Shown: positions 41,842-54,100, counted from the first letter of the stretch. The stretch is DNA of 64,000 nt from Bradyrhizobium sp. AZCC 2262 (GCF_036924535.1 NZ_JAZHRT010000001.1:6820001-6884000); one strand, 5' to 3'. Made by a program: numbers and translations. The notes: generated from the letters alone by a model not told the origin.

Positions 41842-44546
41842 AGAACCATCGTATCAACAACCCCGGTCCGGGCACTCGAAGTTTGGATCCCGCCGAGAGG
41901 CAGGCCCAGCAGAGAGCTCATGCCGATCGAACCCGTACCCTCCTCGCGGCCGCGAGCAAGAAAGCCCGGGAAACGTCCACGCTGGAGCGGCCGGGAATTT
42001 CCACGGCGACTCGCACGCGTTTCGCCATCCGCGCGAAGCCGTCGGAATGGCTGTTCGCAGACGCGGGCCGCGCGGTGATCGATGCTATCTTTGAATGCAT
42101 CAAGGACGGAAGCGACCGGGTCGTTATGACGTGGCCAGAGCCGCCGGGCGGCGCATTCGTCGCGGCGTGCGTCGCGCTTCGCGAAGCCCGTGGGATGGGT
42201 CATCTCGCGCACGCCAGCTTCGCATATTGGCCGTGGCGCGATGGGGCGACCTGGGCCGCACGGCTGGTCCTTGTCAATCCTTCTGACATCGCAGCGGCGG
42301 CGAGATCTGCAATCAACGACGCGCATTCCAAGGACTGGAAAAGAACCGACCTCGCGCACAACTCGCTCGAAATGATCGAGATAAGGTTGCGCGATCTAGA
42401 CTTGCAGATGGCGACGTCGCCCGGACGCCCGCTTTCGGACGCCAGCATCATCGTGAGAAGTCCGACGGTCCTTGAGACGACCGCGGTTTTCGCACCCGTA
42501 ACGTCCAAGCCCGCTCCGCCCTACGGACCGTCGGCGGACAAAATCCTGCGGCGGGTCCGCCGACATACGTTCCTCGGGGAGAGGAATGCGGGGCTGGGCG
42601 ACCGTTTCGATCATGTGGGCGATCCGATGAAAACGCCATTCGCGCTTCTCGGTCTACCTCCAGCAAAGCGTGCCGAAGAACTCGCCCGCTTCGTACAAAG
42701 CGAGCGTGTCCGCACTTTTGGATTGGACGTCGTCATTGTTGACCTCACGAGACCGGGCCGATCCGAACTGCCCGACCAATGGGAGCCGAGGCTCGAAGCG
42801 CTCCTTAAATCTTTCGACGTCGCGAGCGGAAGGCGGCCCGCCGCGCTTGTCCTGACCGAAGATGCCTTCACCTTCCGGCGCGCGACCAGAGTGATAAAGG
42901 CGTCCGCGGCCGTCCGCCGACCGCGGGGGCGCGTGTACGAGATCGGTGCCTATTTGGATCATCGCGGTCTTCTTGGACCGGTCGCGAAGCTGCCCTCCGA
43001 GATGCCGGCCATCGCCTTTCAAGCCGATATCAAGGACGCCTCTCTCGCGCCGCTGCGCGACCGACTCATTGTGTTGGGTCGGGCGCTACGGGAGGACGCG
43101 CACGCCGGCGCCGCCGTGGTATCAAGAACGCTGGCGTTCCTGCGACGCTCCGCATCGCTCCCGATCGGACTTTCCGAGGCGCGGGAGATCACCGACATCC
43201 TGTATGACGCCGACGACGAGGTGGATTCGAGCGTCCGGGCGATGTTCAGGCCGAAGATGGCGCTCGGAGCGTTGCTCGCCGTTGCTGAAATAGCGCCCGC
43301 ATATTCGTCCGAAATCAGGTCGCTCGTCGAGGGGATCGGCTCGAAGGTCGGCGAGTGGGAATCCGAAACTCCTGTCTCCCTTAAGCTGGCAAGCCTTCTT
43401 GAGCAATCGGCATGGAACGCTGCGAGTACCGTGATTGCGTTTCCGGACCGAAGGATCGCCGAAACCTACCTGGCTTCGGATCGCGCCGTGCGATGCGACT
43501 GTACGATCATCGATCATAAGGGCATCGCGGACCTCAGCGAAGCAGCACAGGTCCGACGAATAGTCGTCATCGGTCCCGGACCGCAGGCGATCCGTGCGCT
43601 TCTGACGATGGAACTCGCGCCGGAGACGGTGCTACTCCTCGGCGACGCCGCGGGAAGCGCCCTACTGTCCGCAGAACTCGCCCCGCTCGGCCGAATCGCT
43701 GCCTTCGCGTCGATCGCGGCGCGAGCAAAGGCCATCACCGAGGCCCTCAGGCGCGGCGGCACCAATGAAGCACTGGATCTCGCCGAGGCAGAATTCCGGA
43801 TCGTGGTAACGGACCAGGAAGAACGCATCGATCTCACTCAGGCGAACGAGGCGTACCGAGGCCCGGTGGTCGAAATCCGTACGCAGAGAGGTCAGATACT
43901 TCGCTACCGGCCGACGAGCGACGTGCTGCTGCTGTCGCCAGGCGAAGCTCGCCCCTTCGAACGCGTAGTTGCGCGCGAAATTGAAGCGGGGGATAGCATT
44001 CTCGTGTTGAAGAATGACGTCCGGGAGCTCATCCGAAGGGCGATAGCGGGATCACGGCGAAGTCTCGCAGAACTCGGCCTTTACCATCAGGCGATCGCCG
44101 GAATACGCCGAGAGACCCCGGGCACAACGGTCAGGGACAAGGCACGGCATGTTCTGCGGAGCATGCAAGCGATGAACGGATCCGTGCCGGATTCCGAACT
44201 CCATAACATCACGCGCTGGCTGAGCGCCGACGACGCCCCGATGAAAATCGACGGCGCAAGGCAACCCGGCGCGGCCCGCGATTGGCCCCGTTTCCTTCTG
44301 TTTATGCACGCCGTCGGAATCCAGGATGCGCTCGCAAAGGCGTACTGGGACGCGGCGATCACGCCCTCCCGGTCGTATCGTGCCCAGGAGGGCCACCTGT
44401 TCAATCAGCGCGTCGTGCAATTTATCCTCGACCCCGAGGCGACCACCGCTTGGGCATCGATGCGCGACGTCTGGCAAGAGGTCCTCGAGGGCGTCGACGC
44501 AGTGGTCGATGTCGTTACATCGAATGAGGGGGGACGAAATGGCTGA
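41838..44546 (+). CDS. large DISARM-locus protein, possibly DrmE-like
   Basis: A 902-residue protein with no enzyme motif I can name with confidence. Its middle reads like an alpha/beta NTPase-derived core (TFGLDVVIVDLTRPGRSELPDQW, PAALVLTEDAFTFRRATRVI, RRIVVIGPGPQAIRALL, APETVLLLGDAAGSALL). The C-terminus has EIRTQRGQILRYRPTSDVLLLSP and EIEAGDSILVLKNDVRELIRRAI, a pattern I associate with DrmE of class 2 DISARM. No HxK(x)4D phospholipase motif is present, so it is not DrmC. It overlaps the methyltransferase by 4 and drmA by 8 bases. The DrmE assignment is tentative. Confidence 0.6.
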   Translation: MKNHRINNPGPGTRSLDPAERQAQQRAHADRTRTLLAAASKKARETSTLERPGISTATRTRFAIRAKPSEWLFADAGRAVIDAIFECIKDGSDRVVMTWPEPPGGAFVAACVALREARGMGHLAHASFAYWPWRDGATWAARLVLVNPSDIAAAARSAINDAHSKDWKRTDLAHNSLEMIEIRLRDLDLQMATSPGRPLSDASIIVRSPTVLETTAVFAPVTSKPAPPYGPSADKILRRVRRHTFLGERNAGLGDRFDHVGDPMKTPFALLGLPPAKRAEELARFVQSERVRTFGLDVVIVDLTRPGRSELPDQWEPRLEALLKSFDVASGRRPAALVLTEDAFTFRRATRVIKASAAVRRPRGRVYEIGAYLDHRGLLGPVAKLPSEMPAIAFQADIKDASLAPLRDRLIVLGRALREDAHAGAAVVSRTLAFLRRSASLPIGLSEAREITDILYDADDEVDSSVRAMFRPKMALGALLAVAEIAPAYSSEIRSLVEGIGSKVGEWESETPVSLKLASLLEQSAWNAASTVIAFPDRRIAETYLASDRAVRCDCTIIDHKGIADLSEAAQVRRIVVIGPGPQAIRALLTMELAPETVLLLGDAAGSALLSAELAPLGRIAAFASIAARAKAITEALRRGGTNEALDLAEAEFRIVVTDQEERIDLTQANEAYRGPVVEIRTQRGQILRYRPTSDVLLLSPGEARPFERVVAREIEAGDSILVLKNDVRELIRRAIAGSRRSLAELGLYHQAIAGIRRETPGTTVRDKARHVLRSMQAMNGSVPDSELHNITRWLSADDAPMKIDGARQPGAARDWPRFLLFMHAVGIQDALAKAYWDAAITPSRSYRAQEGHLFNQRVVQFILDPEATTAWASMRDVWQEVLEGVDAVVDVVTSNEGGRNG

Positions 44547-47500
44547 TCCCATCTCTCTCGAGGGCATGTCCTCCGACGAACGACAGGAACTGAAGGAAGC
44601 AGTGTGCGATGCCGTTCTGGAACGGACCCGGCGTGTTGTGTCAGGGGATGGCGCCTACGGGGCCGTCATTGTCGGTGCGAAACCTTCCTACAAGCTCTCC
44701 AGCGGATTCATTCTGCCGAGGAACAATCAGAACAACGACGATGAGTCGAGCGACATCCGGATCCCGTCGCACGGGCTCGATTTCAGGGTACGCGCAGGCA
44801 CGCATGGTGTCTTGCGTGTCATTCCTGCCCTCAGCGTCTATCTGCGCGGGCTTCCGACCTCCGACGAGCTTTTTGCGCGTGACGGATGGCTGATACCTCG
44901 TGCGGATTTCAGCGACGCCGGTCGGGACCAGATAAAGAACGCCATAAACCAGCGCGCGACGGCCGAGATTCCAGCGGACACGCCCACGGCACGAAAGGCG
45001 CAGCTTCGCGCGGAGATATCGCGCGCCGTTCACATCGCACAGGGTGTTGTTGTGCCAGAACGCGCGATCTTGCCGGCGGGCGACGACCGAACTGTGGACG
45101 ACGCCGGAGGCGAAATCGACTCCACGCCTCCAACGACGGGACGGCTGCGTATCCCTGACCGTCTTTCCCGCCGCTACGAAACTCCGCTCAAGTGGATACG
45201 GGTATCGGTCGAGGCACCGATCCTAGAGCTTCCCCTCCCCTGCGATCCGGCCACCTGGGAACGCGTGGCCACAACTTATTCCGCCACGCTCTGCACAAGT
45301 ATCCACGACGCCTGTCGGGTGTGGTTGGCCTCGCCCGAAGGCGGCGAAAGCGCATGGCGAAGAATGCGACCGACTTCGGAAGCTTTCTGGGACCGAGAAG
45401 GTTGGGAGCGCTTTCTCGCCACAGCGCGGGCCGACGCGCCAGTATACGGCGACGTCGTTCCGGTTTTCGACGTCCAGCTTCTCGTCCAACCCGTTCCGGA
45501 TCCGCTGGAAGCAGGCTCCTACTCCGTACGCATCGCAATCGAGAACCTGCGTGAAGACAACGAGCGGATGGAATGCGGTCTTTTCAACGTTTCGATCCGG
45601 CTCGAACTGCCTGAACACGCGCTGGGCCCCCTCCGGCTGGAGCGCGTGAAACGAAGCTACCATCTCGCGGGCTTCATGACGATGCCGGCGATCGGAGTAA
45701 ACGGTGGTGTCGTGGACCTTGGCGCTTCCGCTGGTATCCGGGCGCTCAGAACCACATGGATGCCGCGTTATGTCCTGCCGCGCATCGCCGCGACGGAAAT
45801 TCCGTCCGTGCCCAACAGCTATGCCATCCTCGCCGCTGAGACGACCAACGTCGCCGACCTCTTCGCGCTGACCGACGCAATGGACGCCTGGATTGCGCAA
45901 GTGGCGGCTCTTACAGAAATCGTTCAACCCGGCGAAGAAGGCACTCAAGCCGACGAGGCCTTTCAGCGTACGCGTTTCGAAGCCGACCTCGCAAGCTGGC
46001 GGAGGGAGAAGGACAGGATTCGAAAGGGACTTGACCTGCTTGAACGATCCTACCGGTCATTTCAGGCGGTCCCGACGGCTGCGGAAGCCCTCCCCTATCG
46101 AGCGTGGCTTCTTCTCAATCGAACGTTCGCGCGTGCAAATCCCGAGCGTCCAGACTTGAGGCCTGGTTGGCGCCTGTTTCAGCTAGCCTTCATTGTCGCG
46201 CACATTCCGACGCTGGCATCCAGGGTCGATGAGTTCGCATCGGATTTCGACGCAGAGTTCGACGAAGAATCCGCAAGTTTGCTCTACATGGCCACCGGCG
46301 GTGGCAAGACGGAGGCGTTCTTTGGCGTCTTAACTTTCGCGCTCTTTCTGGACCGGCTACGCGGAAAACATCGCGGCGTAACCGCCATGATGCACTATCC
46401 GTTGCGGCTCTTGACTGTGCAGCAGGCCCAGCGTCTCGCCAGATTGTTGGCCCATGCGGAAATGGTTCGCCGGCAGTCTTCGCTAGATGGTGCCCCTTTC
46501 GAAATCGGCTTCTGGGTGGGGGGCAGCAATACCCCGAACAGTACGCAGAGGGGAACCTCCGTCGCTGAGCCGCTGCGCTGCATTCCGACGTGGAATAGCG
46601 CCCGCGCAGCATCGGAAGATAGGTTGCTCTCGAGCGCCGAAGCCGAAGATCGCGCCTACGCCGTCGCCAAACAATCTTGGAATAAGCTTCCGATCTGCCC
46701 CTTCTGCAACCATATCGACGGAACGACGCTCCGTCTGTTTCCAGAGCGTGAGCACCGACTCGGCATCGTATGCGACAATGGACGTTGCGACTGGAATCGC
46801 GAACATCGCGGACGGGACCGGCCGCCGGAGCCGTTGCCCTTCCTGCTCGTCGACACAGATATCTATCGCGCGGCTCCTTCGATCCTGCTGGGTACGATCG
46901 ACAAACTCGCGCTGCTCGGCCAGAACACGAGTACCATCGACAAGATCGGTGGAATGTTTGGGATGGCAAGGTTGCTGCAGGGCGGCCCCAACGGACTATT
47001 CCACATGGTCGACGGCGCCGCCGCCTCTGCCGCACCGCCCCAGGACTTCGAGCGAGTCAGGCCATCCTATTCCGATGGCGTCGAGGCGTTCTTCGATCCG
47101 TTTCCCAGTATCATTGTCCAGGACGAGATGCATCTCCTAGAGGAAAGCCTTGGCACCTTTGGAGGCATCTTCGAGACGACGTTGTTCGCATGGCTCCGTC
47201 GCCTAGCTCCGCTGCTGGGCAACAGGGTCCGACGCTTTCCCAACAATCAGAACATTCCCCGTCTGCCGCACGTCATAGGCGCAACCGCCACCGCGGCTGA
47301 CGTCGCCAAACACACGGGCGCCTTGTACCAGAAGCGCGTCGTACAGTTTCCCCATCCGGGCCCCTCCCTCCATGGCGGCTTCTACACACGCATGGCAGCC
47401 TTCACGTCGGGAGGGGAAGCAGAACGCGCTAGGTCCTCCGCAGGAACGAGCCCCGCCGGCCGAGAGGCGGCCGCTCCCTGGGGACGAATCTACGCAAGCC

Positions 47501-48772
47501 TTATGACTAACGGGCGTCTGCACACCGTTACCACGCTTTCGGTACTGGCCGCTCACGCGACGACCATCACGCGCTGGCAACGAGATCTTTCCGCAGCAGA
47601 TCCGGTCCGCAACGCCCGAGCCGCTGCTGAAATCGAGATATGTGTGTCCGACGCGCGCTGGTCGGACCGGCGTCGCGGAGCCATAGCCGCGGCGTCGGCA
47701 AACCGCCGTTACGACCGGCTGAACGACCTGCTGGATCTCCATCGGATCGAACTGACCTACGTTACGAACAAGAAGGGCGGCGATCAGATACTTTCGGCAC
47801 TGGAATCCGAATTTCAAGAAGCTCACGCGGCAATGGGAGATGACTACGCCGTTGAATCATTCGCCATGGAGTTGATTTCGGGCGGTGTCGATATCGGCGG
47901 AATTCAGTCGGTCATCCGTCGGGCAGAGGAGCCGTTCGATCCAAAAACCGATGAGATCGCGACCGCGCTTCGCGGGATAGTCGCGACGTCGGCGATCTCG
48001 CACGGCGTCGACGTCGAGTCGTTCAACGCGATGGCCTTCGCCGGCATGCCTTCCGATATCGCGGAGTACATCCAAGCCTCGTCCCGCGTCGGACGCACGC
48101 ATGTCGGGTTCTCGCTGCTGATACCGACGCCGCAGACGAGGCGCGACCGGTTCGTCGTCGAAGTGCACGAATCCTTCCACCGTCTTCTGGAACGCATGAT
48201 TTCGCCGCCGGCGGTAGAGAGATGGGCGGACAAGGCCATCGGCCGTACCGTCCCCTCCTTGGTGCAGACGTGGGTCGCGGGCGTGCGTCACAATGAAGCT
48301 TTCGTGCGTGCTTCGGAGGCGAGAAAGGGCGCCGTTCTGCTGCCCACGCGAATTGATCAATTCGCGCGGGTATTCAACGATCCGGCCGCGTTCGCCGACT
48401 GCATCGCCTTTGTCGCAACCGCGATCGGTGTGGATGCCTCAGTCGCCATGCCGAACAATCCTGCCCCACTACGCCGAACTTGTTCGCGCGGCGGCGGAAA
48501 GGATCGAGCGGGAGGCTGAAAGCGGCGACTTCACCGGCTCGCTGAACGACTTCTGGAACAACCCCCTCGCCGGACTTCCACGACCGATGACGAGCCTGAG
48601 GGATGTCGACGCCCATGGTACTATCGTCGGCTCCCCGCGAAGTCAGTTGAACCGTCGACTGACCTCCGAACAGGTCGGCGATGCGATGGCCGTGATCCGA
48701 AATCGCGGCGTGTCGCGTCGGCGCGGGCGTCGAGCTGCCGGCAGCGAACTCGATGTGGAGACCGGCCTATGA
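44539..48772 (+). pseudogene. drmA: DrmA-like helicase of DISARM, C-terminal single-base frameshift
   Basis: The superfamily 2 helicase frame runs from 44539. Walker A is ATGGGKTEA at residues 585-593, the DExH box is DEMH at 862-865 (IIVQDEMHLLEES), motif III is GATAT, and motif VI is QASSRVGRT at 1179-1187. A four-cysteine zinc site sits at C720, C723, C745 and C750. The frame ends prematurely at 48519. After an extra C in CCCC (48464-48467) the +1 frame continues as HYAELVRAAAERIEREAESG to a stop at 48772, which overlaps the drmB ATG by four bases, as expected for the real end (1410 residues). All helicase motifs precede the shift, so a truncated protein might keep partial activity. Confidence 0.85.
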
Positions 48773-51012
48773 CCACCGCTCCTCCCATGCAACGGTCCAG
48801 AACCCAACTGGCATCGGCCTATGCCCCCAACAGCCTGTTCACATTCGAGGGTGGTGCCGGCGCCTGCATGGCCATCTCGTTCTCGGGAAATCGAGCGGCC
48901 GACGACGATCTGAGGACCGTGACGCGCAGGCTGATCGGAGAGCAGATCCAGGAATATTTCGACGCCTGGATGTCGCGTGCAACCAGAGGCGTCGGCCTGC
49001 TCCATCCAGTTCCCAATTCGCTCGCCGTCGACAACCGCGTGTTGAGGGATGACGTCGTCGACGTGGCCCTCGGCGACCTTGCCTTCCAGGTCCCCGACAG
49101 AGTGGGCTACGTGCCCTTCCCGCTCGCATTTGTCTGCGGCCGATGCGGTCTTCACCGCGAATGCGACAGGGTCGAATCTCTGCTCTCCGAAGCCGAGCGC
49201 TTCCGCGAGTCCTGTCCGGGAGGCAGAGACCAATGCTCCGACGACTGGCAGCAGCTCGATGTCGTGATGGCGCACTGGTCCGGCGAAGTCGAACCGATAT
49301 CTCCCCGGTACAGGTACTGGTCGATCACGGGCGAAATTCATACCATCCGTAGATGCGCGTCCTGCGATTCCGAGCGTTTCTACCTGCGACGCCCGCCCGG
49401 CCCCTTCTCGGGCTGGCACTTCGAGTGCGTGGCTTGCCGCACACCCCGTCAACTGCTGCAGCGGGACCGCTGGACGCTGGGGATACTCGGACCGCTCACG
49501 ACGCAGACCGAGCCGCAGGATCGGGCCGTGTTCGCTGAAATCAACATGGAGCCGATCTCCTACCGGGCATCGGCTGTGCATTATACGCACGGCGATCGAC
49601 TACTTGTCTTCAACGAGGACCGCTACCTCCAGCTTCTCGCGGGGGCGCGCGAGGCCGAACTCGCGACATTTCTCGCTGGCAACTTCGGATACCCCGCCAC
49701 GACCTTCACGGATCAAGAGAAAGAATCGCTCCTGCGGGACGCCGGTCGGGGCAACGAGTGGTCGAACTACGCCCAGCTCCGGTTGGTGGCACAGATGCTG
49801 CTGGGAAACCCAGCCACGCCGCGAGCGATGATCGACGCGCAGCTTGCAACGATCGCGAGGATGGATGCCGACTGGAACGCGACCGTGTTCGCGCAGCATC
49901 GTCAGGCAGAGCCGGGAATCGTGAACGCCTGCGCGGCACGGCACGAATTCGTGCGCCGTTTCGATCCCATCCGGATGGCCGTCGAACACAGGACGCTCGC
50001 CGAGGAAAAGCTCCACGGCGGCCAACTTGCTGACGGCAAACAGATCTCCGTCGACGTGACGGTCCTGGACGAATTCCTCTTTCCGGACGAAGTAACCGAA
50101 GAGGCAGAAAGGGAGCAGATCCGTTCCGCCTCGCGCCGACGGCTGGATCTTCTTGGAATTGCCGAGATGCGATTAGTGCGAGACGTTCAGGTCTGCGAAT
50201 ACACCTTCGGGTACACGCGGACGTCGGCGACGCCGACCGTGCGGCGCGACAAGGCTGGACAGGGAGAGATGCCGGTCCGCCTAAGGCTGTTCGACCGGGT
50301 GATGGTCGGTGAGGCGCCTCGACATCCGGTCCTCTGCCTGATGCAATCGAACGAGGGCTTCTACGTTCGGCTGGAAGAAGCGAACGTGCTGCGTTGGTTG
50401 TCCGTGAATGAGATTCCTCTCGGTCCGGCTCCCAACGGAGTACGCCTGGGCGGACGTCTTATCGAAGAATTCGCTCTCATCCAGGACAATGATGACGTCA
50501 GGTTCTCCCGCTTTTTGGACGAGTATCGTCGGGAACGAAGCGTCATCAGGCATGCTTACCCGTTCGTATATACGCTCCTGCACACGATGGCCCATCACCT
50601 GATCGAAGTATCAGCGTCGATGTCAGGACTGGACCTTGGCTCCTTCGGCGAACACATTTTCACTCCCGATCTAGCCTTCCTCGTCTACCGCCGGGGCATG
50701 ACGATGGATCTCGGAAACCTTTCCTCCATGTGGAGGGAACGGGGCGACCGCAACTTCGGAAATGAAGTCTTGAACAAGATGGTCGATCCCACCAGCCTGC
50801 GCTGCGGCTCGGAAAGCATCTGCAATCATCGTGGGGGTGCATGTCCCGACTGTATCCTCATTCCCGAAAACGCCTGTTTGACGCGCAACGAACTACTGTC
50901 GCGGTCCGTGCTGATCGGACGCGGCAAACCCCGCTGGGACGCCGGGACGAACGCCATTCGAGGCTACTACGAGGTCTCGCGCGACAGTCTTGGCGGCAAC
51001 CCCTCGGGCTAG
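48769..51012 (+). CDS. drmB: DrmB (DUF1998) protein of DISARM
   Basis: A 747-residue protein with several zinc-binding cysteine groups: CGRCGLHRECDR near residue 123, CASCDSERFYLRRPPGPFSGWHFECVACRTPRQ near 195-225, and the C-terminal DUF1998 block (HTMAHHLIEVSASMSGLDL ... LRCGSESICNHRGGACPDCILIPENACL). DrmB is the partner of the DrmA helicase in DISARM, where the complex is thought to be loaded on unmethylated phage DNA. The ATG overlaps the frame-corrected drmA stop (ATGA). It is the last gene of the operon; a PLD-type drmC would normally follow, but the next gene is on the opposite strand. Confidence 0.9.
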   Translation: MTTAPPMQRSRTQLASAYAPNSLFTFEGGAGACMAISFSGNRAADDDLRTVTRRLIGEQIQEYFDAWMSRATRGVGLLHPVPNSLAVDNRVLRDDVVDVALGDLAFQVPDRVGYVPFPLAFVCGRCGLHRECDRVESLLSEAERFRESCPGGRDQCSDDWQQLDVVMAHWSGEVEPISPRYRYWSITGEIHTIRRCASCDSERFYLRRPPGPFSGWHFECVACRTPRQLLQRDRWTLGILGPLTTQTEPQDRAVFAEINMEPISYRASAVHYTHGDRLLVFNEDRYLQLLAGAREAELATFLAGNFGYPATTFTDQEKESLLRDAGRGNEWSNYAQLRLVAQMLLGNPATPRAMIDAQLATIARMDADWNATVFAQHRQAEPGIVNACAARHEFVRRFDPIRMAVEHRTLAEEKLHGGQLADGKQISVDVTVLDEFLFPDEVTEEAEREQIRSASRRRLDLLGIAEMRLVRDVQVCEYTFGYTRTSATPTVRRDKAGQGEMPVRLRLFDRVMVGEAPRHPVLCLMQSNEGFYVRLEEANVLRWLSVNEIPLGPAPNGVRLGGRLIEEFALIQDNDDVRFSRFLDEYRRERSVIRHAYPFVYTLLHTMAHHLIEVSASMSGLDLGSFGEHIFTPDLAFLVYRRGMTMDLGNLSSMWRERGDRNFGNEVLNKMVDPTSLRCGSESICNHRGGACPDCILIPENACLTRNELLSRSVLIGRGKPRWDAGTNAIRGYYEVSRDSLGGNPSG

Positions 51013-51121
51013 AAGGCGTGGGTTCTTTGGCGCTCCAGCCATAGCTTGGCGAACACAGACCCGGCGAAGAATTGATGCTGGCAGCAGGCAGCTCCGGTTG
51101 GTTCTGAGCGGAAAGAAAATC

Positions 51122-51193
51122 ATGCACACACTTCAGGAGCTTCTGGAAAAGGAATTGAGGAATGTAGGCGCATTTACCTTCAATCAGCTTTGA
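51122..51193 (+). CDS. short possible peptide or truncated gene
   Basis: A 23-residue frame, MHTLQELLEKELRNVGAFTFNQL, follows a GCGGAAAG-type ribosome site. It ends inside the 3' end of the convergent 51180 gene. It may be the surviving N-terminus of a gene cut off when the defence modules were joined. There is no other support. Confidence 0.2.
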   Translation: MHTLQELLEKELRNVGAFTFNQL

Positions 51194-54100
51194 CGTCGTC
51201 CGCTTTCTTCACGGCCTCGCAAAGCCAGGAGCGCAGCACGAGCTCGTATCCGGGAGGCATTTGCTCCTTTATGGAATCCAGGCACAACGGGTCATCGGCG
51301 TGTTGTAGCAAGTACGGGTCGGCAACCTCGGTAAGCGCAGCGAGCAGGCAAAAGCGCTCGCCGGCCGGTACCGTCGGGACTTGGTGAAGCAATTCGCCGG
51401 CGATCGCCTGGTGCCGTTGGCGTTGCAGTGCCTGAAGCGCTGCGTCCTCGACGTCTTTTTCGACGTCACGCGTCAGGACGTGAAGGCAATCCGCCAGCGT
51501 CGCATCTTTTTGCCAGCCGAGAATTTCGCAGGCTGCCCTGCGCCGTTGTGGAGCATCGGACTGACAAAAACCCAACAGCGTTTCCCGCAGCAATGTTGGA
51601 TCAGCCATCCATCGCAGCAACCGCGCTATCATCTGGCGGTCTTTCCGGCTTTGATGGAAATAGAACTCCTTCAGCACGGCATCTGTCGCCCGAACAGCAT
51701 CTATTGCAAATAGACGCGTCGCGATCGCCGCGTCGAACTCCTCCCACAATTGCCGCTGGGCAGCTTCGAATGCGGTTTCTGGATCAAATGTCGCCAGTGC
51801 GGATATGGCCTCGGCAGCCGACCCGTTGCCGCGCCTTGCCGTCCCCCACGCAAGCTCGTAGAGGGCTTCGCGAGCGGCTTCATCGCCTGCCTTCAGCAAC
51901 TCCCGTTGGATATAGCCCTCCATTCCGAAAGCCACGGGGCTCTGACCGAGCCGCCGCAGGAACGTGCGTGCAGTTTCGGCGCCGTCCTGAAAGCGCAAGA
52001 GTGCGAATGCCCAGCTTAGCTCACCGCTTCGCATCCTGTGCAACGGATGGTTCGCGAAATGCGCTAGGAGCGGCGCATGAGCTTCGGGCTCAGATTGCTC
52101 GAGAAGGTACTGCGCCACCCTGTCGGCCTGACGTTCATCACCCAGCATGGCGGTCAGTTTCTGATTGAGTCGTAGGTCATAAACGCCCAGCTCCTGCAAG
52201 GCGAACACGGCGATGATGGCCTCCGCGCTTGCCGCTGAGATGGATTGGAGATGTTTAATGATGGCCGCACCAACGTCCCGTCGCTTGGAAATCCCGAGCG
52301 TCATCAAGGCAGCCTTGCGGCTCGCCTCATCGGGGTCGGCAAGGTCGGCTATCGCTTTAGCAGCGTCGGCGTCACCAAGCGGCTCAAGCTGTGCCAGGTA
52401 AGGTAGTGCCGATAAAGCAAGGGCCGCCCCCGATCGCAGCAACGTGAGGACCGATGCGCGTTCGCCTCTGATTGCCAATACATTGATGAGGTTGTATTGC
52501 TCTTCGCGGGTCGGCGCTCTCGAGGCGATATCGCGAATCCTTGCGGATATTTCATTTGTTGAGACCAGGAGAGCATCGCGCAAGCCATCGACGCGAGCGA
52601 ATTCGCTCTCACGGTGCAGCTCCTCAAGCACGAACTGACCGAAGGCCTGTCCGCCGAGCTTGAACAAGAGGTCTCGAAATAACCTGGAATCCCAGTCGAT
52701 GCTCAGACTGTTACGTCCCGTCAGGCGAACGGCGCGATCGAGCAGAAGCATCTCCAGCCGGCTTCCGCGATATTCTGCCAGAACAAAGAGGAGATCCGGC
52801 CGATAGAGGCTGGCACCCAGCCGCATCAGATGGCCCACACCGCCTGGCCTCCACTCGGTCTGTGGCTCCATGTCAGCGAGCTTGTCTGCCAGCATGTCAA
52901 GAATACGGCGGAGTGTTGTGGCATCAAGCTGCTCCTGCCATTGCTGGTAGATGATCGCAAGATCGCGAATTCCTTCAAAACTGCCGTCGAAAACTGCCAG
53001 CAGCGCTGCGTTCGCGTGGGCGCCCGTCGCCAGAAAGAGCCCCGGCAACCACCAATTGGTCGTTGACGTCAGGAGTGATTGCCGCATCACAGGCAGGATG
53101 TTCAAGGCACGCCATGGCGCCAGCCGAACGAGCGTGTCGAAGCGGAGGGCCTGCTCGAATTTGTCGCCACCTTCTAGAATCCATCTTTCGATGAAGTCGA
53201 TATCCTGATCCGAACCGAAGGCGCGCAGCCCCTGCGCCAAGCAGCCTCGGTTTTCGGACACGTCAACGAACAGCGCTGGCCGCAACCGAACCCACAAAGG
53301 TTTGGCCTGATCGTGCGGCAAGCGCAGCAGCAAGTAGACGAGTTGGTCCTTGCGGTCGGTGTGGCCGCAGACCGTGCGCGCAATCCATTCCGGGTCCTCG
53401 CGGGCGCTTGGAACAAGTGCAGCAAAGCTTTCCTCGACCTCGAAATATTTTCGGGCTTGGGTTTCGCGCGATTCCGACGCGAAATCGGCTTCGCGGTGCA
53501 AATGTATCGCCCAGACGCGGTCAAGCAAAACCGGTACCGGCACGGTTGAGAGAGCCGTCAGCGCCGCGGTGTCGGCGTCCCTGTTGTCTAGATCGAGGAG
53601 CTGCGTCACCGTCCCGGAAACATCGACGCCGTAATCGCGGGCCTGGACGATAAGACATTGGCCGATCTCACGCGCAACAAGCCGATGATGATCGCCACTC
53701 AATGGCTGCTTCAGCACGACTGGCACTGCTGGCAGGAGTGCCACGCCCAGCGTGGGGAGCATCTGCCGGCAGAAATCCTCTTCGGTGACGCGCAGGTCGT
53801 GGGTGCTGCAAAGCCTCCGGATGAGTTGCGCCACGGCCACGATCGAGTTGTGCTTCAGGAGGAGCCACAACAGGTCCATTGGGACATAACCGAGTCTCCG
53901 GCTCGCAAAGTCCTGGGTCCAGTCGCCATCGATGCGGAAAATGCGCCTGAGAATGTCGCCGGCTTCTGCAATGGGCATCCGACCGGCGCGGATTGCGTCG
54001 CAAAGCCCGACAGCGACCGCCCAATTGAGGAGCCGGTCGTGGCCCATGGCCACGCCGCCCTCCACTGCCTGGAGCAGGCCGGCGTCGATCAACCTCAGTC

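Noticed and set aside
41838..44546. The 902-residue protein considered as a DrmC-type phospholipase
   Set aside because: The only similar string is HSKDWKRTD, which has the wrong spacing for HxK(x)4D and occurs once.
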